From IMG/VR virus record IMGVR_UViG_3300023239_000041, positions 1 to 25,499 of that record: a stretch of DNA of 25,499 nucleotides; one strand, 5' to 3'. This stretch comes from a virus. Position numbers and translations under genes: made by a program. The number at the start of each line of letters is the position of its first letter. Within the stretch, counting starts at the first letter, position 1. This document shows, in pieces, positions 21,269-25,499 of this stretch. The notes below the pieces were generated by a model. The model saw only the letters and a program-made list of their open reading frames with translations, was not told where the DNA came from and made no database searches.

Positions 21269-21703
21269 ATGTTACACATAATAAACACGTTGGAAGATCA
21301 ATTCGCAGCATTGATCAAGGACGATCCAGTACGTCCAGAAATCCCGCTGGAGAGTAGGGTTAATAGTAACAGTCAAATCTTTGTGTTAAAAGATGATAAT
21401 AATCGTCCGTTAGCAGTTACCTGTGTAAAGTTTCTCAGTGATATTCCCAGCAGTGTAGAAGCATTGGCAGACACAGTGATTAATACTAATACCGCAGTGT
21501 TCTATACTATTTGGAGTTATGCGGCTGGTGCGGGTAAAAGACTAATTCAGGAAGCGCAAGCTGAAATTCGTCGTGAGCATCCTGAAGTTGAGAACTATGT
21601 GACACTAAGTCCCAAGACTGAAATGGCTCGCAGATTCCATCATAAAAACGGTGCTGAAACATTCCGTGAAAATGAAGACTCGGTAAACTACCGCTACAAG
21701 TAA
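21269..21703 (+). CDS. GNAT-like acetyltransferase-fold phage protein
   Basis: A 144-residue protein with a GNAT-like layout: a central strand and turn AVFYTIWSYAAGAGKRLIQE (the A-G-A-G-K-R-L-I part corresponds to the acetyl-CoA pyrophosphate loop), then VENYVTLSPKTEMARRFHHK followed by NGAETFRENEDSVNYRY, which resembles the late strands of GNAT enzymes where the C-terminal Asn-Gly-Ala-x-x turn is typical. It has a wide presence in T4-like phages. Substrate unknown. Its stop codon abuts that of the next, convergent gene (21703/21704). Confidence 0.75.
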   Translation: MLHIINTLEDQFAALIKDDPVRPEIPLESRVNSNSQIFVLKDDNNRPLAVTCVKFLSDIPSSVEALADTVINTNTAVFYTIWSYAAGAGKRLIQEAQAEIRREHPEVENYVTLSPKTEMARRFHHKNGAETFRENEDSVNYRYK

Positions 21704-21916
21704 TTAGCTGCTGCGTCGAACTGAGGGAGTGTATGTTTCTAAAAATCCTGTCCACTGAACGCCGGTACGTGCAGTCATTTTCGCAGCCAATTGGTCTGCT
21801 ACTTGCTGTGCAATTGCACGTTGAGCCAGAGTAAATCTAGAGCCATCTAGCTCCTGATTCTTTACAGTTTGTCCTGTAGCTGACCGAGCTTTGACTATTA
21901 AGTATTGTTGTTCCAT
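21704..21916 (-). CDS. Small phage protein, unknown, late leaderless
   Basis: A 70-residue protein, MEQQYLIVKARSATGQTVKN then a helical AQRAIAQQVADQLAAKMTAR and a WTGFLETYTPS end. I recognise the pattern as a small phage protein of unknown function, without motifs. Its ATG lies just five bases after a GATAAATA late-type element, with no Shine-Dalgarno sequence, so its mRNA should start at or next to the A of the start codon. It is convergent with the GNAT-like gene, and the stops abut. Confidence 0.7.
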   Translation of the reverse strand: MEQQYLIVKARSATGQTVKNQELDGSRFTLAQRAIAQQVADQLAAKMTARTGVQWTGFLETYTPSVRRSS

Positions 21917-21921
21917 GCAGT

Positions 21922-21929
21922 TATTTATC
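21922..21929 (-). promoter_or_regulatory. Late-type promoter GATAAATA, directly before the start codon
   Basis: One mismatch (first base) to the T4 late octamer. Only five bases separate it from the ATG at 21916, so the transcript would be leaderless. Confidence 0.6.
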
Positions 21930-21949
21930 CGGCAGTCTGAATTGATACG

Positions 21950-22789
21950 TTAGGAATTGTGAAAGTGCTGCGTGTATACCTGTTCAGCAAAGTTACTGTG
22001 ATGCAGTACACTTGGATGGTGGTCAGATCCTGCTGTGGGTATGTTAGGATCATGGATCACACGGCAGCTGACATGATCCACTGCCATCTTATGCCATTCT
22101 GTTGGATTAGGTATAGTGTATGGCGTTTTCAATGAAACGTCAAGCTGTTGTCTAGCTGTTTCAAGTTGCTCTAGATATGATTCAGGTTCTACACTTAGAT
22201 GTATAACGTCTGCACCAGTTGCTCTAAGAAAGCCATCAGTCATAGCCTGTAAGACTAGACTGTTGTAGTAGCGGTCGTATACGCCCATAGGATCAAATGT
22301 ATATCTTGAAGAATTATGTATATAGGTGTAGATGCGATCGTCGATATCGTGGGTACTTGCTGGCGAAAGACTTAGACCAAACAACTTGTTAAATCCCGGT
22401 AACACCTTGGTGCGCCAAAAGGAAGTATCAACAAGGTGGGTCAGTGGTACTGAGGTTCTAGCTGGCCACTGCAAGCTGACTCGGCTCATATATGTCCACA
22501 TCACCACAACTTGATCTCCGGGCTGTATGCGGTCTGCTGCCACAGCACACTGCCGGGCAATCTGCTGGAAACAGGCTCCGCGACGTGCATGGTTTTCCAC
22601 TGCGATCCCTAGTTTATCAGCAAGCAGTGCGGGCCACGCATACGCACTGGGTTTGAGTATATGCTCGTCGGACCAATGCGACTCCCTGCCCAGTGTGGCT
22701 AGTTCTGCTGTAGTTAATGGTGGTCGTACCACATCCGGAAGTGCATGTCCCTGGGTTATAGAACAGCCAAATGTGTGTAGTTTTTTCAT
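21950..22789 (-). CDS. SGNH/GDSL-type hydrolase
   Basis: A 279-residue protein with the SGNH esterase blocks: LHTFGCSITQGHAL near the N-terminus (Ser10 as nucleophile), ENHARRGACF (Asn66 and the Gly after it), MWTYMSR in the place of the third block, and GSDHHPSVLHHSNFA near the C-terminus (Asp256 and His258 of the D-x-H pair). These enzymes cut ester bonds on sugars, lipids or glycans; in phages they can act on the host surface or edit a virion glycan. No signal peptide is visible, so the enzyme may be in the cytoplasm or carried in the virion. Transcribed from its own promoter at 22822-22851 with a Shine-Dalgarno AAGGA ten bases before the ATG. The coding sequence is visibly richer in G and C than the left part of the window. 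Confidence 0.75.
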   Translation of the reverse strand: MKKLHTFGCSITQGHALPDVVRPPLTTAELATLGRESHWSDEHILKPSAYAWPALLADKLGIAVENHARRGACFQQIARQCAVAADRIQPGDQVVVMWTYMSRVSLQWPARTSVPLTHLVDTSFWRTKVLPGFNKLFGLSLSPASTHDIDDRIYTYIHNSSRYTFDPMGVYDRYYNSLVLQAMTDGFLRATGADVIHLSVEPESYLEQLETARQQLDVSLKTPYTIPNPTEWHKMAVDHVSCRVIHDPNIPTAGSDHHPSVLHHSNFAEQVYTQHFHNS

Positions 22790-22821
22790 CAGTAAAGAAT
22801 CCTTGTGTGTAATCTAATTTT

Positions 22822-22851
22822 ATTATATGGTCGAGAATATAAGCAGGTCAA
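22822..22851 (-). promoter_or_regulatory. Sigma70-type promoter for the SGNH hydrolase gene
   Basis: TTGACC (22846-22851) and exact TATAAT (22822-22827) on the minus strand with an 18-base spacer. This one has a normal leader of about 25 bases and a Shine-Dalgarno sequence, unlike the leaderless ones. The -35 box nearly touches the 3' end of the next upstream gene. Confidence 0.7.
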
Positions 22852-22854
22852 TTT

Positions 22855-23469
22855 TTATTCTACCTTGACAATGTTTAATTCTTTAGTGCTGTCACCAATT
22901 GATCCTGTGGGCATGGTATTAAAGGCAATGGAGTACCGAAAATCATTATCGTTGTGTTCCACATGATGCAGCAGTTTGGAAGGGAATAGCAGCAGGTAGC
23001 CCGGCTTTATGGGCAATTTAAGCACCTGCCAAGTATGCTGATTTTTTGCATCCCACTGTACCACTGGCCTAAGTGTGAATAGATCTTCTGTTTGGAGAGG
23101 ATTGTGGAAATTCAAAGGAGCTCCGTCCGTTAGATAAAATACTCCACTCACATAACTATTGGGATGCTGATGAACCCGTATTGGCTCATCACGCCCCAGG
23201 GTATTACCCCACGAGCTTGTTACAGCCACTTGATCCACTAGATGTCCCTGCAAACTGACATATGCTTTTGATAACTGCTGGCATTCTAGTTTAACCTCAC
23301 GGAATACCGGAGCATCAAGTAATCGTTGCGTCACAGTCACAGCGCCATTGCCAGCGGGCTGTTCAATAGTTTTGTCCAGTGTGTTCACGTACTTCAAAGC
23401 TGCTGCAATATCTAAACTTTGAAGTTGTGCTACTCCTACCCAGGCACCGAAAATCGGTATCATCTGCAT
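22855..23469 (-). CDS. 2OG-Fe(II) oxygenase-like protein (second copy)
   Basis: A 204-residue member of the phage 2OG-Fe(II) oxygenase type with a VHQHPNSYVSGVFYLTDG metal-site block (His100, His102), PLNFHNP, then YLLLFPSKLLHHVEHN (distal His168/169) and FRYSIAFN (Arg178 for 2-oxoglutarate). The order and spacing match the double-stranded beta-helix core. It is a much closer fit to the family norm than the member at 14104. Substrate unknown; hydroxylation of a protein or a glycan is typical. AGGA lies six bases before the ATG, and a TATAAATA late element lies 36 bases before it. Placed upstream of the SGNH hydrolase on the same strand; its only neighbour on the other side is a divergent gene. 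Confidence 0.85.
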   Translation of the reverse strand: MQMIPIFGAWVGVAQLQSLDIAAALKYVNTLDKTIEQPAGNGAVTVTQRLLDAPVFREVKLECQQLSKAYVSLQGHLVDQVAVTSSWGNTLGRDEPIRVHQHPNSYVSGVFYLTDGAPLNFHNPLQTEDLFTLRPVVQWDAKNQHTWQVLKLPIKPGYLLLFPSKLLHHVEHNDNDFRYSIAFNTMPTGSIGDSTKELNIVKVE

Positions 23470-23505
23470 TGCGATTCCTCTAATTAAAACACTGTGTGCT
23501 GTGAA

Positions 23506-23513
23506 TATTTATA
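23506..23513 (-). promoter_or_regulatory. T4-type late promoter (TATAAATA) for the 2OG oxygenase
   Basis: Exact octamer on the minus strand, 36 bases before the ATG at 23469. This region also holds the structured element at 23560-23600. Confidence 0.7.
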
Positions 23514-23563
23514 GTGTGTTCCCAGCACCAGGTTAAACTCTGGCCGGCACCCGCAGATCCAAG

Positions 23564-23596
23564 GCTGCGAAGCAGCAGCGAAGCGCAAAAATTTTT
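23564..23596. other. Short hairpin with direct repeats and an A5T5 palindrome in the divergent region
   Basis: GCTGC-GAA-GCAGC (23564-23576) can fold as a five-pair stem with a three-base loop. GCGAAGC is repeated at 23567 and 23578, eleven bases apart. AAAAATTTTT follows at 23587-23596. The 224-base gap between the divergent genes holds no ORF that looks real. Purpose unknown: a regulatory hairpin or protein site in the leader region, or a weak terminator. Confidence 0.4.
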
Positions 23597-23669
23597 AAGC
23601 AAATTTTCTCATCAATATAGCAGTATATTATGCAATTCCAACACAGCCTGATTAATTTTAATAATACCG

Positions 23670-23675
23670 TAAATA
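23670..23675 (+). promoter_or_regulatory. Possible late-type promoter (TAAATA core) for the 23694 gene
   Basis: CGTAAATACTG places the core 18 bases before the ATG. Same core as the others; moderately convincing. Confidence 0.45.
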
Positions 23676-23693
23676 CTGTACAAAGGGATTAAC

Positions 23694-24116
23694 ATGAAAC
23701 CACAACAGGTACTGCGAACCGCACTGATTGATACTTATAGACAACACGGCTGGGAAATACCCAACAGCGTGATTGACTATGAATCTGAACTGTTTAGTCT
23801 ATATATAGATAAACCTGACTTTGAACCTAAGCCCAGCTATGCAGAACAGTATATGACTATGAACACAGTGAGCGAAGCTAGAAGGTTGGCCGATTGCTGT
23901 TTCTTCACTCGATCAGTATTTCCCGATCTTAAACAGCATAGAGGTATATCCAGTAGCTACTTTGTGGATATGGGACAGGGCTGCTATGACCGTGTGTACA
24001 AAGAAACTGGCTATGCAGTAATGTTACTGATGCGTGATCACTTTGAGTTTCTAGCAGAGTGCGCTTACACTGCTATACGCATGAACGGTGAGTTTAGATC
24101 GATGTGGGAAGACTGA
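23694..24116 (+). CDS. Phage protein, unknown, aromatic and cysteine-containing
   Basis: A 140-residue protein, MKPQQVLRTALIDTYRQHGW then WEIPNSVIDYESELFSLYID and YAEQYMTMNTVSEARRLADC; the C-terminal half FFTRSVFPDLKQHRGISSSY, FVDMGQGCYDRV, MRDHFEFLAECAYTAIRMNG and EFRSMW is strongly patterned and looks conserved. All-helical, no recognised motif. An AAAGGGA site and a late-type TAAATA lie upstream. It converges with the minus-strand gene at 24453. Function not inferable. Confidence 0.7.
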   Translation: MKPQQVLRTALIDTYRQHGWEIPNSVIDYESELFSLYIDKPDFEPKPSYAEQYMTMNTVSEARRLADCCFFTRSVFPDLKQHRGISSSYFVDMGQGCYDRVYKETGYAVMLLMRDHFEFLAECAYTAIRMNGEFRSMWED

Positions 24117-24135
24117 AAAAGGGTTAGGCACAGTG

Positions 24136-24159
24136 AAAAAAATACAGCGCAGTTTTTTT
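24136..24159. terminator. Possible weak bidirectional terminator between convergent genes
   Basis: A7 (24136-24142) and T7 (24153-24159) flank ten bases in the 70-base gap between two convergent stops. An A7/T7 stem with a T-tract can end transcription in both directions. The stem is AT-only, so the call is weak. Confidence 0.3.
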
Positions 24160-24186
24160 AAAAGTGGGAATTCAATCCGGTAGCTG

Positions 24187-24453
24187 TTACACAGCGCCTC
24201 TCAGTATGCTCATGGTGATCTCTTGATCTGCTATGCGAAATACGTTATAACACTCTCTTCTAATGGCAGCTTGCGCGGGCTTGGGTCTACGACCACCTGC
24301 CGTGCTGGAAAGTGGCTGTAACTGTACGTTATTACTGTTAGCATATAGTTGCAGTATTCGAGCCAGGATGATTCTATTGTGTTCAGTGACGATACAGTGA
24401 TCTCCCACTGTTAGAGCAACGCCGGCGATATCTTTGTGAGTTAGTGTGTACAT
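24187..24453 (-). CDS. Small basic phage protein, unknown
   Basis: An 88-residue protein (MYTLTHKDIAGVALTVGDHC, then RIILARILQLY and a basic, proline-containing GGRRPKPAQAAIR region). It has no motif I recognise. The N-terminal half has the strand pattern of a small beta-barrel (DIAGVALTVGDHCIV, HNRIILARI), as in SH3-like or KOW-like folds, so an RNA- or protein-binding role is possible. No ribosome binding site is seen; TATAAG lies six bases before the ATG (AGTATAAGCACACATG). Confidence 0.55.
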   Translation of the reverse strand: MYTLTHKDIAGVALTVGDHCIVTEHNRIILARILQLYANSNNVQLQPLSSTAGGRRPKPAQAAIRRECYNVFRIADQEITMSILRGAV

Positions 24454-24629
24454 GTGTGCTTATACTAGAATGCAGTAGAAAAAGGCTGCAGGGTGTGAAA
24501 AAATAGAACAGCAAAAAATTGGGGTGGAGTACTTATGCTTTCGGGGTGGTGATCTGCTACCATACTGTTGTGTATACGCTACAGTACAGTGTGTATACCC
24601 CGACCACCACCATGACCCCACCGACCACC
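24454..24629. other. Gap between two minus-strand genes with short direct repeats
   Basis: Holds GTGTATAC twice (near 24570 and 24591), each containing the palindrome GTATAC, and CCGACCACC twice (near 24600 and 24621). ORFs in this gap are reading-frame shadows. No promoter or terminator with confidence. Confidence 0.3.
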
Positions 24630-24851
24630 TCAACACCTCGGACTCTGATGGGGCAGGCATTTCGACAGGTGACCACAACACAGTTTGGTAGCCGCGTGAT
24701 CCCAGTTAGGCAACTGATCGATCAACTGTGCGCTGCCTTTAGGATCCCAAGGTGCCACACGCGGGTCTACTACTGCACAGCCTGTAGCTAGTACTGTGCT
24801 AGCTGCTAGCAGCGTGGCTAATAGCAGCCTGCGCACTGTGTAAGTAATCAT
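24630..24851 (-). CDS. Small phage lipoprotein
   Basis: A 73-residue precursor. Residues 1-24 form a lipoprotein signal (basic MITYTVRR, then the hydrophobic LLLATLLAASTVLATG) with the lipobox LATGC, so Cys25 should be lipidated and the mature 49-residue protein anchored in a membrane, most likely the outer one. The mature part is PRVAPWDPKGSAQLIDQLPN followed by WDHAATKLCCGHLSKCLPHQ and SPRC, with four Cys available for disulphides; I recognise this pattern from other T4-like phages. Possible roles are superinfection exclusion or an outer-membrane spanin, but the length is short and no second spanin partner is seen, so neither is claimed. AGGAGG six to eight bases before the ATG is a strong ribosome binding site. 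The gene overlaps the upstream small gene by 53 bases. Confidence 0.8.
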   Translation of the reverse strand: MITYTVRRLLLATLLAASTVLATGCAVVDPRVAPWDPKGSAQLIDQLPNWDHAATKLCCGHLSKCLPHQSPRC

Positions 24852-25035
24852 CTAGTCCCTCCTCTAGTTCTGTTGAGTCAAGTGTAACTATCTGCATAAG
24901 GCTTAGACAGTCCTGCCGATCTCTATATGGTAGAGTCAGCACAAACTCTGTGACCTTGGTCATGCTGGGCAGTGCCCACATCACTTGCATAAGAGCTTTC
25001 TGCTTGTGGGTCAAGCCCTCTATAGTTAGGCTCAT
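24799..25035 (-). CDS. Small soluble phage protein, unknown
   Basis: A 78-residue protein, MSLTIEGLTHKQKALMQVMW then LPSMTKVTEFVLTLPYRDRQ and DCLSLMQIVTLDSTELEEGL. No family recognised; mostly helical. Start fixed by ATGA overlap with the small membrane protein gene and by AAGGA six to seven bases upstream. Its 3' end overlaps the lipoprotein gene by 53 bases, an unusual extent that suggests coupling. Middle gene of an early operon. Confidence 0.65.
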   Translation of the reverse strand: MSLTIEGLTHKQKALMQVMWALPSMTKVTEFVLTLPYRDRQDCLSLMQIVTLDSTELEEGLDDYLHSAQAAISHAASS

Positions 25036-25136
25036 AGTACATCCTTAACTACTAACTGTTCTAGTACTAGTGCAATAGCCATCACAGTTAAGAACAGCCA
25101 TAAGGGCCAAGTAGAGTAAAAAGCTTCTAGTAACAT
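25032..25136 (-). CDS. 34-residue single-span membrane micro-protein
   Basis: From the ATG at 25136 the product is MLLEAFYSTWPLWLFLTVMA then IALVLEQLVVKDVL, almost entirely one transmembrane helix. A longer reading from 25235 is possible but would span the promoter at 25165-25193, so I reject it. CGGAA lies seven bases before the ATG. As the first gene of an early operon, it could insert in the host inner membrane (for example in superinfection exclusion or host-protein inhibition). No function can be assigned. Confidence 0.7.
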   Translation of the reverse strand: MLLEAFYSTWPLWLFLTVMAIALVLEQLVVKDVL

Positions 25137-25164
25137 GTCAATTCCGTTGTGTCTGTATGTGTTA

Positions 25165-25193
25165 ATTATACTGTCTTTTGGATCACATGTCAA
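25165..25193 (-). promoter_or_regulatory. Perfect consensus sigma70-type early promoter on the minus strand
   Basis: TTGACA (25188-25193) and TATAAT (25165-25170) with a 17-base spacer, all exact. Expected start near 25158 gives a leader of about 22 bases before the ATG at 25136, including a ribosome binding site. It drives the membrane protein, small protein and lipoprotein genes. Its -35 box overlaps the stop of the upstream gene. Confidence 0.9.
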
Positions 25194-25499
25194 CCAATTT
25201 TCGGATCCGTTGTGCGATATCTGCAGGGGTGTCACTGGGTACTGTCAGTATGAATCCGCCGTAGTCTACGAAATCGGCACTCTTGAACTCTAGGTCAATG
25301 CCCATGTTTCTAAACACTTGATTCACGCTCTTCAGTGTTTCATTGACCGCTACCAAGGCTAGATCGTAGTCGACATCTTCCACTTCTGTGAACTGGCTGA
25401 GGATTGAGTCTAGGCTCATCTCACCTTCATTCATGACCAGTAGCTTGTCCATGGCCCGGTTAAGGGTTTCGTTCTGGTAGTCTTCTAGGTAATCGCCTA
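25183..25499 (-). CDS. Phage protein, unknown, 5' part outside window
   Basis: The frame stays open to the right edge (GDYLEDYQNETLNRAMDKLL upstream of the first visible ATG at 25452), so the true start lies beyond the window. The readable part is FTEVEDVDYDLALVAVNETL, then KSVNQVFRNMGIDLEFKSAD and FVDYGGFILTVPSDTPADIA. It looks like a conserved phage protein, acidic, without catalytic motifs. The strong conservation pattern suggests a real function, but I cannot name it. Confidence 0.75.
   Translation of the reverse strand, partial: GDYLEDYQNETLNRAMDKLLVMNEGEMSLDSILSQFTEVEDVDYDLALVAVNETLKSVNQVFRNMGIDLEFKSADFVDYGGFILTVPSDTPADIAQRIRKLVDM

Noticed and set aside
24460-24681. A 73-residue minus-strand frame in the gap after the lipoprotein
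   Set aside because: Low-complexity Ser/Trp/Tyr-rich text, no ribosome binding site, overlaps the lipoprotein gene in a different frame.
24519-24791. A 90-residue plus-strand reading frame opposite the lipoprotein gene
   Set aside because: It is the reverse of a gene with a lipobox, strong ribosome binding site and operon context. Its own translation is repetitive Thr/Pro and Tyr/Cys-rich without a ribosome binding site.
25137-25235. N-terminal extension of the small membrane protein
   Set aside because: It would need translation across the perfect early promoter at 25165-25193 and overlaps the upstream gene by 53 bases; the ATG at 25136 has a ribosome binding site and is downstream of the predicted transcript start.
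1-25499. tRNA genes, CRISPR arrays, integrase or attachment sites, insertion sequences
   Set aside because: None seen: no cloverleaf-like stretches in the gaps, no regularly spaced repeats, no recombinase or transposase motifs.

Overview
The window looks like part of the genome of a T4-like myovirus, most likely from an aquatic habitat. The evidence is the set of recognisable T4-type replication proteins: UvsW helicase, a gp61-type primase and a gp41-type replicative helicase. Supporting signs are T4-type late promoters (TATAAATA or a shorter TAAATA core) in front of many genes, dense packing with many ATGA/TAATG stop-start overlaps, and several genes typical of marine or freshwater T4-like phages (carbamoyltransferase, 2OG-Fe(II) oxygenases, cupins, homing endonucleases). 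No photosynthesis gene, tRNA, rRNA or CRISPR was seen. The host cannot be told from this sequence.

Layout. 1-482: 3' part of a NUMOD3 homing endonuclease. 479-7322: a surface-sugar or glycan-type cassette. It has a nucleotidyltransferase-cupin fusion, four copies of one GT-B/capsule-transferase-like domain, two GT-A-like glycosyltransferase domains, an FkbM methyltransferase and one unknown protein, arranged as a plus-strand operon, a convergent minus-strand operon and a divergent final gene. 7319-11282: a perfect consensus early promoter, a uvsW companion gene, and a uvsW helicase gene broken in two. A split intein sits exactly inside the DExH box, and a free-standing homing endonuclease gene with its own late-type promoter lies between the halves. 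11279-14072: an operon of small proteins (cupin, a possible gp62-like clamp-loader subunit, a zinc-finger protein) with a relic of another homing endonuclease embedded in it. 14104-15357: a 2OG oxygenase and a 192-residue miniature DnaE-like protein. 15354-16571: a conserved phage protein and a divergent structural protein. 16549-20480: primase, a 38-residue protein, a short carbamoyltransferase, gp41 helicase and a small ORF. 20518-25499: nucleotidyltransferase, GNAT-like protein, SGNH hydrolase, second 2OG oxygenase, unknowns, and an early minus-strand operon encoding a 34-residue membrane protein, a small soluble protein and a lipoprotein.

Two themes stand out. First, expression logic: sigma70-type promoters have their -10 element only 6-8 bases before the ATG of several genes that lack a Shine-Dalgarno sequence, so those mRNAs should be leaderless. 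Late genes carry a T4-type TAAATA element. Second, mobile DNA: three separate homing-endonuclease traces lie within the first 12 kb, one of them coupled to a split intein so that functional UvsW must be made by protein trans-splicing. All functional names are by motif recognition from the translated sequence; no database search was run.
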